From positions 124,001 to 188,000 of the forward strand of contig NZ_JANDBD010000010.1 of assembly GCF_024320865.1 (NCBI RefSeq): a stretch of 64,000 nucleotides of DNA. The letters run 5' to 3'. A program made the translations under genes and the position numbers. How positions within the stretch are numbered: the stretch's first letter is position 1; each line of letters opens with the position of its first letter. The notes beneath the pieces are model-generated. The model had not been told where the DNA came from and did no database searches. It saw nothing but the letters and a program-made list of their open reading frames with translations. Below are positions 7,544-16,602 of this stretch, piece after piece. This DNA is from Mycolicibacterium arenosum (GTDB lineage: Bacteria > Actinomycetota > Actinomycetes > Mycobacteriales > Mycobacteriaceae).

Positions 7544-8635
7544 GTGGGTAAGCACCACAACTCCCCCGTCCCGTCGAACCGGCCGTCGCGCAACGACGTT
7601 CGCAAGCTCGTCCTGGTGATGGCGGCGCTGGCCGTGTTCGTCGTCGCGATGATCGCGAGCTACTCGGGCGCGTTCGCCAAGCCGACGCTGCACCACCTGA
7701 ACGTCGCGGTCACCGGTCCGCAGCAGTTCGTCGACGGCCTCCGCGGCCAGGACAACCTGGCGGTGACGCAGGTCGGTGACGCCACCGCGGCACGGGACGC
7801 GGTGTACGGCCGCACGGCGGATGCGGCCCTCGTCGTGGACGCCCCCGGCCACCTCGACGTGCTCGTCGCAGGGGGTGGCGGCCGCAGCGTCGCCAACGCC
7901 GCCGAGGCCGTGGGCCGCGCCGTCGCGGGCAAGGCGGGTCTGACCGTCGACGTCACCGACGTCGCGCCGACCACCGCCGCCGACCCGCAGGGCACCGTCG
8001 TGTTCTACGCCGTGATCTTCCTGTCCATCGGCGCCTCGGTCGGCGCGACGATCTTCGGCCGGATGCTGGGCAGCGTTCATCGGTTCGCCACGCTGGGCTG
8101 GCGGACGGTGAGCCTCGCCGCTTACTCCGCCCTGCTGGCGGGCGGGGTCACGCTGTACGTCGACGTCATCCTCGGGGCGCTGACCGGACACACCTGGCAG
8201 GTGTTCGGCGCACTGTTCCTCTACGCGATGGCGGTGGCGGGTGCGGTCACGGGTGTGGCCGCCGCCTTCGGCACGGTGGCCTCGGCGTCGCTCACCGCGT
8301 TCCTGGTGATCATCGGAAACGCCGCGGCGGCGGGCCCCGTCGGCCTGCCGCTGCTGACCGGCTTCTACACGACGTTCAACGCCATCGTCCCCCAGGGCTC
8401 GGGCGTGGCCCTGCTGCGCAGCATCGAGTACTTCGGCGGCCACGGCGCCGCGACACCGCTCGTCACCCTCGCGGTGTGGGCGGCGGCGGGCTGCGTGCTC
8501 GCGGTCGGGGCCACGATGATCCGATCGGGCGCAGTGCGATCGGCGCTTGGTTATCGTGCGAGCCATGACGGCAGCTCCACCGCAGGACACGACGGCGCCC
8601 TACTACGACCTGGGGTCCTATCACCGGTCGACTGA
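7544..8635 (+). CDS. Integral membrane protein, ABC-2/YhgE-Pip-like
   Basis: 363 aa, GTG start preceded by AAAGG. One N-terminal transmembrane helix (about residues 24-45), a soluble extracytoplasmic segment of roughly 100 residues (LNVAVTGPQQFVDGLRGQD and following), then about six hydrophobic helices from residue 145 to 335. This layout resembles the membrane parts of YhgE/Pip or ABC-2 permease families, often placed next to TetR regulators. No ATPase gene is adjacent. The C-terminal about 30 residues overlap the start of the next gene and may be low-constraint. Role in export or envelope stress is only a guess. Confidence 0.6.
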   Translation: MGKHHNSPVPSNRPSRNDVRKLVLVMAALAVFVVAMIASYSGAFAKPTLHHLNVAVTGPQQFVDGLRGQDNLAVTQVGDATAARDAVYGRTADAALVVDAPGHLDVLVAGGGGRSVANAAEAVGRAVAGKAGLTVDVTDVAPTTAADPQGTVVFYAVIFLSIGASVGATIFGRMLGSVHRFATLGWRTVSLAAYSALLAGGVTLYVDVILGALTGHTWQVFGALFLYAMAVAGAVTGVAAAFGTVASASLTAFLVIIGNAAAAGPVGLPLLTGFYTTFNAIVPQGSGVALLRSIEYFGGHGAATPLVTLAVWAAAGCVLAVGATMIRSGAVRSALGYRASHDGSSTAGHDGALLRPGVLSPVD

Positions 8636-10256
8636 CACCCCGTCGACCGCGGCGCAGGTCTGGTTCGACCGAGGCCTGGTGTGGGCGTACGCCTTCAACC
8701 ACGACGAGGCGATCCGCTGCTTCGAGCGCGCCCTGGACCACGACCCCGATCTCGCGATCGCCCGCTGGGGGATCGCCTACGCGGTCGGGCCCAACTACAA
8801 CAAGGCGTGGGAGGCGTTCGACCCGGCGGATCTGGCGGCGTCCCTGGCCCGCGCCCGCGCCGAACTGCTGCTGGCCCGCGGCGGGCGCGCGTCGGCCGTC
8901 GAACGCGACCTCATCGCGGCGCTCGCGGCCCGCTTCCCAACCGACGACCCCGCCGACGCCGAGGCGCTGACCGCAGGCCACGCGGCGTACGCCGAGGCGA
9001 TGAGCGGGGTCTGCGAGGCGCACCCCGATGACGTCGACGTACAGACCCTGGCCGCCGACGCGCTACTCAACGTGACCGCGTGGGCGCTGTGGGACACCGC
9101 CACCGGCGAACCGGCCGAGGGATCGCGGGTGCTGGAGGCCACGCGCATCCTGGAAGCCGCGCTGACGACCGATGCGGGCCGGGCCCACCCGGGCGTCCTG
9201 CACCTCTACATCCACGCGATGGAGATGTCGGCCGCACCGCAGGACGCGCTGCCCGCCGCCGACCTGCTGCGCGGCCTGGTGCCCGACGCCGGTCACCTGC
9301 AGCACATGGCGAGTCACATCGACGTGCTCTGCGGGGACTACCGCGCCTCGGTGGTCGCCAACACCGCCGCGGTGCGCGCGGACCGGAAGTTCGTCGAGCG
9401 CGAGGGACCGCTGAACTTCTACTCGCTCTACCGCGCACACGATCTGCACTTCATCGTGTACTCCGCGATGTTCGAGGGTCGGTTCGCGACCGCGCTCGAG
9501 GCCGCCGACGAACTCGCCGGGCAGTTGACCCCCGAGCTGCTCACGATCGAGTCGCCGCCGATGGCCGATTGGCTGGAGGCGTTCGCGCCCTTGCGCATTC
9601 ACGTCCTGATCAGGTTCGGCCGGTGGCAGGACCTGATCGCCCAGCCGCTACCCGACGACGTCGACCTCTACTGCACGACGGCGGCCACGATCCATTACGG
9701 CCGCGGTGTCGCGTACGCGGTCACCGGCGATGTGGAGAACGCTCGCGCCGAGCGGGAGGCCTTCGCCGCCGCATACGCGCGCATCCCCGACAGTCGCTAC
9801 CTGTTCAACAACACCAGTCGAGACATCCTGGCCGTCGCGGCGGCGATGCTCGACGGCGAACTGGCCTACCGGGAAGGGCGTTTCGACGCGGCGTTCGCCG
9901 CGCTGCGCAGCGCCGTCGCGCTCGACGACGCGCTTCCCTACGACGAACCCTGGGGCTGGATGCAGCCCACCCGCCACGCACTCGGCGCGCTGCTGCTCGA
10001 GCAGGGCCGCGTCGAGGAGGCAGCGCAGGTGTACGCCGCCGACCTCGGGCTGGACCCGACGCTGGCGCGCTGCTGTCAGCATCCGAACAACGTGTGGAGC
10101 CTGCACGGTTACCACGAATGCCTGAAGCGCCTGGGGCGCAACGACGAAGCGATCATCATCGGTCAGCAACTCGCCCTGGCGGGAGCGCGGGCCGACGTCC
10201 CCATCACCGCGTCGTGCGCCTGCCGACTCGACACGTCGGACGGCTGCTGCGGCTAA
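8565..10256 (+). CDS. TPR-repeat protein
   Basis: 563-aa soluble protein made mostly of tetratricopeptide-like helical pairs. The first repeat is clear (WFDRGLVWAYAFNHDEAIRC, ALDHDPDLAIARWGIAYA), as is a late one (LGALLLEQGRVEEAAQVYAA). The family is a widespread bacterial TPR group of about 550 aa without known biochemical role; HMASHIDVLCGDY and HLYIHAMEMS are conserved-looking histidine-rich stretches that could bind metal. The ATG at 8565 is 7 bases after a TATCGT -10-like element inside the preceding gene (leaderless possible); an alternative TTG is at 8547. The 3' end overlaps the convergent SnoaL gene. Confidence 0.72.
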   Translation: MTAAPPQDTTAPYYDLGSYHRSTDTPSTAAQVWFDRGLVWAYAFNHDEAIRCFERALDHDPDLAIARWGIAYAVGPNYNKAWEAFDPADLAASLARARAELLLARGGRASAVERDLIAALAARFPTDDPADAEALTAGHAAYAEAMSGVCEAHPDDVDVQTLAADALLNVTAWALWDTATGEPAEGSRVLEATRILEAALTTDAGRAHPGVLHLYIHAMEMSAAPQDALPAADLLRGLVPDAGHLQHMASHIDVLCGDYRASVVANTAAVRADRKFVEREGPLNFYSLYRAHDLHFIVYSAMFEGRFATALEAADELAGQLTPELLTIESPPMADWLEAFAPLRIHVLIRFGRWQDLIAQPLPDDVDLYCTTAATIHYGRGVAYAVTGDVENARAEREAFAAAYARIPDSRYLFNNTSRDILAVAAAMLDGELAYREGRFDAAFAALRSAVALDDALPYDEPWGWMQPTRHALGALLLEQGRVEEAAQVYAADLGLDPTLARCCQHPNNVWSLHGYHECLKRLGRNDEAIIIGQQLALAGARADVPITASCACRLDTSDGCCG

Positions 10257-10599
10257 CCGAACGCCAGACGTGGAAGGTGTCGAGTCTGCTCACCAGCCCG
10301 TCGGTGAACGTGAACACCTCGGAGTAGACGAAGTCCACGGGGCCGTCGACGAGCGCCACGCTTCCGTGTCCGACGACCGCGACCGTGTCACCCTCCTCGA
10401 TGAGCCGGTCGAGGTGGAGGTCCGGCGCGGGCCCGCCCCCGGTGTCGGCCTCCGCCGCGAACGCGTCGCGGCCGACGAGCGTCTTCTCGCCGTGCAGGGC
10501 CCACACGACGTCGGGTGCCAGGCAGGACACGATCGCGGCGAGGTCGCCGGTGCGGAATCCGTCGGTGTAGCGGCGCACGACGTCCTTCTGAGTGCTCAC
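10204..10599 (-). CDS. SnoaL/NTF2-like domain protein
   Basis: 131-aa NTF2-fold protein. The family pattern is visible: RRYTDGFRTGDLAAIVSCLA, then DVVWALHG, GRDAFAAE and the terminal strand EVFTFTDGLVSRLDTFHVW. Members are small polyketide-cyclase-like, isomerase-like or ligand-binding proteins; the substrate cannot be read from the sequence. GTG start at 10599. The last about 20 codons overlap the end of the TPR gene on the other strand and are Arg-rich, perhaps an extended tail. Confidence 0.75.
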   Translation of the reverse strand: MSTQKDVVRRYTDGFRTGDLAAIVSCLAPDVVWALHGEKTLVGRDAFAAEADTGGGPAPDLHLDRLIEEGDTVAVVGHGSVALVDGPVDFVYSEVFTFTDGLVSRLDTFHVWRSVSRSSRPTCRVGRRTTR

Positions 10600-10645
10600 G
10601 TCCGTACCGACCCGCGGCGTCCACGGAACTCATCGCCGTTCTGCG

Positions 10646-10651
10646 TACACT
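10646..10651 (+). promoter_or_regulatory. -10 element of a leaderless promoter
   Basis: TACACT hexamer 7 bases before the GTG at 10659, the classic spacing for a leaderless mycobacterial transcript. It is the reason for choosing that start over upstream in-frame codons. Confidence 0.5.
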
Positions 10652-10658
10652 TCGGTTC

Positions 10659-11138
10659 GTGTCGATCAGCGCCGACGACCTCAGCCACCTGCGCCGATGC
10701 GTGGAACTCGCCCGCGAGGCCCTCGAGGACGGCGACGAGCCGTTCGGGTCCCTGCTCGTCGACGGCGACGGCGTCGTCCGGTTCGAGGACCGCAACCGGG
10801 TCAAGGACGGCGATCACACCAGACATCCCGAACTGGCGATCGCGATGTGGGCGGTCGCCCACCTGGCCCCGGTCCAGCGGATCAGGGCCACCGTGTACAC
10901 GTCGGGTGAGCACTGCCCGATGTGCGCCGCCGCCCACGCCTGGGTGGGTCTCGGTCGCATCGTCTACGCGACCTCCAGCGAGCAACTGCGTTCATGGCAG
11001 GCCGAATGGGGTACCCCCGCAGCGCCGGTCGCCGGGCTGCCGATCTCGACGGTGGCGCCGCGCATACCGGTGGACGGTCCGGCATCCGAACTGGCAGAGG
11101 AGATGAAGGTGCTCTACGAGGCGAAGTTCCGCAGGTGA
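10659..11138 (+). CDS. Nucleoside/cytidine deaminase-like zinc hydrolase
   Basis: 159-aa member of the cytidine/deoxycytidylate deaminase superfamily. The zinc site is HPE (in DHTRHPELAIAM, where His and catalytic Glu lie) plus CPMC (in SGEHCPMCAAAH). EPFGSLLVDGDGVV is the usual substrate-loop strand. Closest types would be guanine deaminase or tRNA-adenosine-deaminase-like small enzymes; the active-site Ala of HAE is Pro here. Its stop overlaps the start of a GH13 glycosidase (GTGA), an unusual pairing. Substrate unresolved. Confidence 0.75.
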   Translation: MSISADDLSHLRRCVELAREALEDGDEPFGSLLVDGDGVVRFEDRNRVKDGDHTRHPELAIAMWAVAHLAPVQRIRATVYTSGEHCPMCAAAHAWVGLGRIVYATSSEQLRSWQAEWGTPAAPVAGLPISTVAPRIPVDGPASELAEEMKVLYEAKFRR

Positions 11139-12421
11139 GCGCCGACTGGGTCGAACACGCCATCTGGTGGCACGTCTATCCGCTCGGGTTCGTCGGCGCC
11201 CACCCGGCCGATCCCGCGCCGACGGCCGACGAGCACCGTCTGCGCCGCCTGGTCGACTGGCTCGATCACGCGAGGGAACTCGGCGCATCCGGGTTGGCAC
11301 TCGGACCGGTCTTCGCGTCGCGCACCCACGGTTACGACACGACGGACCACTACCGGATCGATCCGCGGCTCGGTGACGACGACGACTTCGACCTGCTCAT
11401 CACCGAGGCGAAGAGCCGCGGCCTGCGCGTGCTGCTCGACGGCGTGTTCAACCACGTGGGCACGGACTTCGCGCGGTTCCGCGACGGTGATTCCGCGTGG
11501 TTCCGCCAGCGCGGCCACGACTTCGAGATGTTCGAGGGACACGACGGCCTGGTCGCTTTGAACCACGACAACGCGGAGGTCGTCGACTACGTCGCCGACG
11601 TGATGGCGCACTGGCTGCGCCGCGGCGTCGACGGCTGGCGCCTCGACGCGGCCTACGCCGTCTCACCGCGCTTCTGGCGCACGGTGCTGCCTCGGGTGCG
11701 CGATCAGTTCCCCGACGCGTGGTTCCTAGGCGAGGTCATCCACGGCGATTACGCCGGGATCGTCAAGGCGTCGACGTTCGACTCCGTCACGCAGTACGAA
11801 CTGTGGAAGGCGATCTGGAGCAGCCTCAACGACGGCAACTTCTTCGAACTGGACCACGCGCTGCGCAGGCACGACGAGTTCGTCGAGACGTTCGTGCCGC
11901 TGACGTTCGTCGGCAACCACGACGTGACCAGGATCGCGAGTCAGCTCGACGACACCCGGCACGTCGAGCACGCGCTGGCGCTGCTCTTCACGATCGCGGG
12001 CACGCCCAGCGTCTACGCGGGCGACGAGTGGGCCTACCGCGGTGTGAAGGAGGAGCGCTTCGGCGGCGACGACGCAGTGCGCCCCGAGTTCCCCGCGCGG
12101 CCGCAGGACGCGACACCGCTGGGGCACGACGAGTTCCGGCTGCATCAGCATCTGATCGGGCTGCGCCGGCGTCACCCGTGGTTGTACTCGGCCACCACCA
12201 CCGCCCTGACACTGGCCAACGAGCAGTACGTCTACCGGGTATCGCACGGCGATGACGCGCTGGTCGTCGCGCTCAACATCGCCGACGAGCCGTTGCGAAT
12301 AACGCTGTCCGAGTGGGGCATCCGTGACGGCGTGGTCGTCGCCGGCTCCGGTATGCCCGGTGCGGATCGCATCGCATCGCTCGAGGTCGAGCCGCACGGG
12401 TGGGCGATCGTCGCTCCTTAG
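11135..12421 (+). CDS. GH13 alpha-amylase-family glycosidase
   Basis: 428-aa TIM-barrel glycosidase. The four GH13 signature regions are present: DGVFNHVG (about 102-109), GWRLDAAY with nucleophile Asp171, FLGEVIHG with acid/base Glu200, and FVGNHD with Asp263. No signal peptide, so it acts inside the cell, presumably on alpha-glucan or small alpha-glucosides. The frame is open upstream to 10922, but the GTG at 11135 overlaps the deaminase stop (GTGA) and places the first beta strand (IWWHVYPLGF) at residue 10 as expected. It is shorter than trehalose synthase or TreZ. Exact specificity unknown. Confidence 0.85.
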   Translation: MSADWVEHAIWWHVYPLGFVGAHPADPAPTADEHRLRRLVDWLDHARELGASGLALGPVFASRTHGYDTTDHYRIDPRLGDDDDFDLLITEAKSRGLRVLLDGVFNHVGTDFARFRDGDSAWFRQRGHDFEMFEGHDGLVALNHDNAEVVDYVADVMAHWLRRGVDGWRLDAAYAVSPRFWRTVLPRVRDQFPDAWFLGEVIHGDYAGIVKASTFDSVTQYELWKAIWSSLNDGNFFELDHALRRHDEFVETFVPLTFVGNHDVTRIASQLDDTRHVEHALALLFTIAGTPSVYAGDEWAYRGVKEERFGGDDAVRPEFPARPQDATPLGHDEFRLHQHLIGLRRRHPWLYSATTTALTLANEQYVYRVSHGDDALVVALNIADEPLRITLSEWGIRDGVVVAGSGMPGADRIASLEVEPHGWAIVAP

Positions 12422-12852
12422 GAGTCGCCAAGCCTCGCGGTCGTGACGGAGTCGCGGCCGCCGCGGTAGTACTGCGACAGCACCTTCTCGAAGATGTCGG
12501 GATCGGACGCGACCGCGGCGAACAGCGTCATCGACGACCGCAGCTTGAGCGCATCCACGCCGCCGAGGACGAGTTCGGGCGAGTTGGCGCCCAACCCGGT
12601 CAGCAGATGCGCACAGTGCCGCAGCCGCGGGCCCAGCACGTCGTGCTCCAGGTACGCGATCGCCTCCGCACGGGACGCGATTCCGTAGCGCGTCGACGTC
12701 TCGGTGCGGCCCAGCCCGCGCAGTTGGGGGAAGATCCACCACATCCAGTGGCCGCGCTTGCAGCCGGCACGCAACTCGGCCACCGCCTCGTCATAGGAGC
12801 CACCGCGGTCCTGTGCGTCCACGAACCTCTGCAGATTGAACGGATCGGTCAC
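12418..12852 (-). CDS. DUF1810-family protein
   Basis: 144 aa. The N-terminus (DPFNLQRFVDAQD) and core (RGHWMWWIFPQLRGLGRTET, YGIASRAEAIAYLEHDVLGP) match the widespread DUF1810 family, whose function is unknown to me. GTG at 12852 gives the standard family start; the frame continues to 12909 without support. It ends tail to tail with the GH13 gene, sharing 4 bases. Confidence 0.82.
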   Translation of the reverse strand: MTDPFNLQRFVDAQDRGGSYDEAVAELRAGCKRGHWMWWIFPQLRGLGRTETSTRYGIASRAEAIAYLEHDVLGPRLRHCAHLLTGLGANSPELVLGGVDALKLRSSMTLFAAVASDPDIFEKVLSQYYRGGRDSVTTARLGDS

Positions 12853-12951
12853 GTCTCCACCGTGCCGCAGCGCCGGACGGTTGTCGACGGTGCTCGAACA
12901 TCGCCGCATCCGGGGTCGGCGATTGCCTGCGCAAGCTAATCTTTTCGCACC

Positions 12952-15129
12952 ATGACGACCTCGGCGGACACCTCACACAGCGTTGACTCCGGCCAACCGC
13001 CCGCACGTACGAGGAGGTTTCGCGGCCGGCTGCTGTCGCGGGTGAGCATTCAGTCCAAGCTCCTCGTGATGCTGCTGCTGACGAGCGTGCTGTCCGCCGC
13101 CGTCGTCGGCGCCATCGGCTACCAGTCGGGCCGTAGTTCGCTGACCGCCTCGGTGTTCGATCGGCTCACCGAGATTCGACAGTCGCAGACCCGTCAGCTC
13201 CGCGTCGGCATCGAGGATCTGAAGAACTCGCTGGTGATCTACACGCGCGGATCCACGACCACCCAGGCGGTCGAGGCCTACACCGCGGGTTTCGATCAGC
13301 TCGCCGACGCCGCCATCTCGCCGCAACAGCAGCAGTCGATCGTCGACTACTACACGAATCAGTTCGCCCCGGAGCAGAACAGGGAGACGGGCGAGCAGGT
13401 CGACGTCAACGCGTTGCTTCCCACTTCGAACGCGCAACGTTATCTCCAGGCGTACTACACCGCGCCGTTCTCGGACTGGGAGGTGGCGATCAAGTTCGAC
13501 GACGCGCGCGATGGCAGCGCGTGGTCGGCGGCCAACGCGCGCTACAACGAGTTCTTCCGGGAGATCGTGTCGCGGTTCGAGTTCGAGGACGCGCTGCTCC
13601 TCGACACCAGGGGCAATGTCGTCTACAGCGCGTACAAGGGTGTGGATCTCGGGACGAACGTGCTCACCGGCCCGTTCAAGGGAAGTGAGTTGACGAGCGC
13701 GTACACGCGAGCGCTCGACTCGAACACCGTTGACTACGTGGGCGTCACGGACTTCGGCGAGTACGAGCCCGCGGACGAGCCGACCGCGTGGTTCGTCTCG
13801 CCGGTGGGGCCGCAGAGCCGAGTCGAAGGGGTTCTGGCACTGCAGTTCCCGATCTCGAAGATCAATCGGTTGATGACCGTGGACCGGCAGTGGCAGGAAT
13901 CGGGGATGGGTCTGACTGGCGAGACGTTCATCGTCGGACCCGACGACCTGATGCGATCGGATTCCCGGTTGTTCCTGGAGGATCCCGAGGCGTACAAGCG
14001 CGACGTCGTCGATGCCGGCACGCCGCCCGACGTGGCGCAGGAGGCGATCAACCGGGGCGGCACGACGCTGATTCAGCCCGTGCCGACGGAGGCGACCAAG
14101 CTCGCGCAACGCGGGCAACGCGGCACGCTGGTGGCCGACGACTACCTCGGCCACGAGACGCTGCAGGCCTACGCCCCCGCCGACATCCCCGGCCTGCGGT
14201 GGAACGTGATCGCCAAGATCGACACCTCGGAGGCGTTCGCCCCGGTGTCGAAGTTCACCAGAACGCTGGTCCTGTCGACGGCGGGGATCATCTTCTGCGT
14301 GTGCATCGCCGCGATGCTGTTGGCCCGGCTGTTCGTGCGGCCGATCAGACGGCTCGAGTCGGGCGCCCAGCGAATCAGCGCGGGCGACTACGGCGCGACG
14401 CTGCCCGTCGTGTCGCGTGACGAATTCGGTGATCTGACCGTGGCTTTCAACGACATGAGCCGCAACCTCGCCATCAAGGAGGATCTGCTCAACGAACAGC
14501 GCCGGGAGAACGATCGACTATTGCTGTCGCTGATGCCCGAACAGGTCGTCGCACGGTACCGCGAGGGCGAGGAGACGATCGCCCAGGACCACCAGGACGT
14601 CACGGTGATCTTCGCGGACCTCGTCGGTCTCGATGCGTTGTCCGCCGAACTCGCGTCCGAGGAGTCGCTGGCCATCGTGAACAAGCTCGTTCGCCAGTTC
14701 GACGCCGCGGCGGAGAATCTCGGCGTGGAGCGGGTCCGCACCCTGCACAACGGTTACCTGGCGAGCTGCGGGCTGAACGTACCGCGCATCGACAACGTCC
14801 GGCGCACAGTCGATTTCGCCATCGAGATGCAGCGCATCGTCGACCGGTTCAACAACGAGTCCGGCCGGTCGCTGAAGTTGCGGGCGGGAATCGACACGGG
14901 CACCGTGACCAGCGGGCTCGTCGGTCGCGCCAGCATCGCCTACGACATGTGGGGATCCGCGGTCGATCTCGCCTACCAGGTGCAGAGCGGCTCCACACAG
15001 GCCGGCGTCTACGTCACGGCCAGCGTGTACGACGCGATGCGTGACAGCAGGCAGTTCACCGCAGCGGGCGAACTCGACGTCGGCGGTGAGTCGCAACGGA
15101 TCTGGCGCCTGGCGGAGCGTCAGTCGTGA
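12952..15129 (+). CDS. Membrane-bound nucleotide-cyclase-like protein with degenerate catalytic site
   Basis: 725 aa: transmembrane helix about 36-56, a long extracytoplasmic sensor (about 60-430, dCache-like in size), second helix about 437-461, HAMP domain about 462-512, then a class III cyclase domain about 545-700. Only the first metal Asp (D556 in FADL) is kept. The second metal Asp is Asn600, the base-binding Lys is Arg596, the base-specifying Asp is Ser669, and the transition-state Asn and Arg are Asp672 and Gln676. Catalysis is therefore unlikely. It is translationally coupled (GTGA) to an MscS channel with a cNMP-like domain, the same pairing as Rv2435c/Rv2434c of M. tuberculosis as I recall it. 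ATG 12952 follows a TAATCT -10 element by 9 bases. Confidence 0.85.
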   Translation: MTTSADTSHSVDSGQPPARTRRFRGRLLSRVSIQSKLLVMLLLTSVLSAAVVGAIGYQSGRSSLTASVFDRLTEIRQSQTRQLRVGIEDLKNSLVIYTRGSTTTQAVEAYTAGFDQLADAAISPQQQQSIVDYYTNQFAPEQNRETGEQVDVNALLPTSNAQRYLQAYYTAPFSDWEVAIKFDDARDGSAWSAANARYNEFFREIVSRFEFEDALLLDTRGNVVYSAYKGVDLGTNVLTGPFKGSELTSAYTRALDSNTVDYVGVTDFGEYEPADEPTAWFVSPVGPQSRVEGVLALQFPISKINRLMTVDRQWQESGMGLTGETFIVGPDDLMRSDSRLFLEDPEAYKRDVVDAGTPPDVAQEAINRGGTTLIQPVPTEATKLAQRGQRGTLVADDYLGHETLQAYAPADIPGLRWNVIAKIDTSEAFAPVSKFTRTLVLSTAGIIFCVCIAAMLLARLFVRPIRRLESGAQRISAGDYGATLPVVSRDEFGDLTVAFNDMSRNLAIKEDLLNEQRRENDRLLLSLMPEQVVARYREGEETIAQDHQDVTVIFADLVGLDALSAELASEESLAIVNKLVRQFDAAAENLGVERVRTLHNGYLASCGLNVPRIDNVRRTVDFAIEMQRIVDRFNNESGRSLKLRAGIDTGTVTSGLVGRASIAYDMWGSAVDLAYQVQSGSTQAGVYVTASVYDAMRDSRQFTAAGELDVGGESQRIWRLAERQS

Positions 15130-16523
15130 CCCGCGTCGTCGATTCGTCCTGGTTCTACTGGGCCGTCGGCGTAGCCATCGGATTGCCGATCTGCCTGGTG
15201 ATCCTCACCGAGGTGCGCGCCGCGCTGGCGCGTCGTGGCAGCGCGCTGACCAAGCTGGTGAGCTTGGTGCGCAACTACATCCTGCCGCTCGGGGCGCTGC
15301 TGTTGCTGCTGACGAAGGCCACCGAGGTGTCGGCCGAAGCCACCCCCGTCCGCATCGTCTCGACCGTCCTCGGCTTCGTGCTGCTGGTGCTGGTGCTGTC
15401 GGGGCTGAACGCCACCCTGTTCCAGGGTGCACCGGAAGGGTCTTGGCGACAACGCATTCCATCGATCTTCCTTGATGTCGCACGCTTTCTGGTGATCGCC
15501 GTCGGCCTGGCGATCATCTTCTCCTACATCTGGGGCGCGAACGTCGGCGGACTGTTCACCGCGCTCGGCATCTCGTCGATCGTGCTGGGCCTGACCCTGC
15601 AGAACTCCGTCGGTCAGATCATCTCGGGCCTGCTGCTGTTGTTCGAGCAGCCGTTCCAGATCGGTGACTGGGTGGACACTCCCTCGGCGCGCGGGCGGGT
15701 CGTTGAGGTCAACTGGCGCGCCACCCACATCGACACCGGCAGTGGGCTCCAGATCATCCCGAACTCGGTGTTGGCCGGCGCCTCGTTCGCCAACCTGAGC
15801 AGGCCGCCCGGTGAGCACTCGATCACGGTGGTCACCGAGTTCGCGATGGGAGATCCACCCGATGACGTGTGCGGTCTGCTGACCAGGGTGGCAAGCGGAT
15901 TGCCGAACCTCCGGAAGGACGCGGCACCGTCGACGGTCGCCGCGGGCGCCGGTCAGTACAAGACGTCGATCCCACTGCGGTCCCCCGCCGACGACTTCCG
16001 CGCGAGGGCGACGTTCACGCGCTGGGTCTGGTACGCCTCGCGGCGCGCGCAGTTGCGCCTCGACGGGCAGGACGACGACTTCGCAACACCGGAGCGGGTG
16101 GAGAAGTCGGTACGGATCATCGCGCCCACGCTGCGGCTCAACCACACCGACCACCAGCAGATCCTCTCCGAGGTGCGTCTCACGCGCTACAGCGCCGACG
16201 AGGCCATTCAGAGTCCCGGCCAGGTGCCCAAGCGGATGACCTTCATCGTCAACGGTCGTGTTCGTCTGGTCGCACAGGGTGAGGACGGCGCGGTGATCAC
16301 GGTGCGCGTGCTCGAGGAGGGTGACTTCCTCGGATCCACGACCCTGACCAGGGAGCCCGTCAGCACCGGTGCGTATGCCGTGGACGAGGTCACCGTGCTG
16401 CAGCTCGATCGCGCGGCTGTCGAGGAACTGGTGGCGCGAAAGCCGTTGCTGCTGCAGGAGATCGGTAGGACCATCGAGGAGCGGCAGGACGACGTGCGGC
16501 GGGCGCTGGCCGCGGCGGACTAG
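15126..16523 (+). CDS. MscS-family channel with C-terminal cyclic-nucleotide-binding-like domain
   Basis: 465 aa. Helices at about 10-30, 48-63, 76-98, 116-137 and the pore helix region 141-175 (GISSIVLGLTLQNSVGQIIS) are followed by the MscS beta domain (FEQPFQIGDWVDTPSARGRV) and, after a linker, a cNMP-binding-like beta roll at about 345-440 (FIVNGRVRLVAQGEDGAV, LEEGDFLGSTTLTR). The phosphate-binding cassette lacks the usual Arg-Ala/Ser-Ala triplet (VSTGAYA instead), so cyclic-nucleotide binding may be lost or altered. The GTG start overlaps the upstream cyclase-like gene. It likely releases solutes on osmotic downshift under control of the partner sensor. Confidence 0.85.
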   Translation: MTRVVDSSWFYWAVGVAIGLPICLVILTEVRAALARRGSALTKLVSLVRNYILPLGALLLLLTKATEVSAEATPVRIVSTVLGFVLLVLVLSGLNATLFQGAPEGSWRQRIPSIFLDVARFLVIAVGLAIIFSYIWGANVGGLFTALGISSIVLGLTLQNSVGQIISGLLLLFEQPFQIGDWVDTPSARGRVVEVNWRATHIDTGSGLQIIPNSVLAGASFANLSRPPGEHSITVVTEFAMGDPPDDVCGLLTRVASGLPNLRKDAAPSTVAAGAGQYKTSIPLRSPADDFRARATFTRWVWYASRRAQLRLDGQDDDFATPERVEKSVRIIAPTLRLNHTDHQQILSEVRLTRYSADEAIQSPGQVPKRMTFIVNGRVRLVAQGEDGAVITVRVLEEGDFLGSTTLTREPVSTGAYAVDEVTVLQLDRAAVEELVARKPLLLQEIGRTIEERQDDVRRALAAAD

Positions 16524-16587
16524 CCGGAGTCGAGTTCGGCCAGTCGGGTGTGTCGGCACCTGACGGTTAACCTCATTTTTCACTTCA

Positions 16588-16602
16588 TTCACACAGGTCA
16601 CA
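16588..16602 (+). promoter_or_regulatory. MtrA-like direct repeat upstream of fbpC
   Basis: TTCACA-CAG-GTCACA: two hexamers with a 9-bp period, like the GTCACA-type repeats described for mycobacterial MtrA. It lies about 173 bases before the fbpC ATG, in the 251-bp gap after the MscS gene. A similar repeat precedes apa in this window. Confidence 0.45.

Noticed and set aside
12952..14154. Minus-strand frame opposite the cyclase-like gene
   Set aside because: Shadow; the plus strand has HAMP and cyclase motifs.
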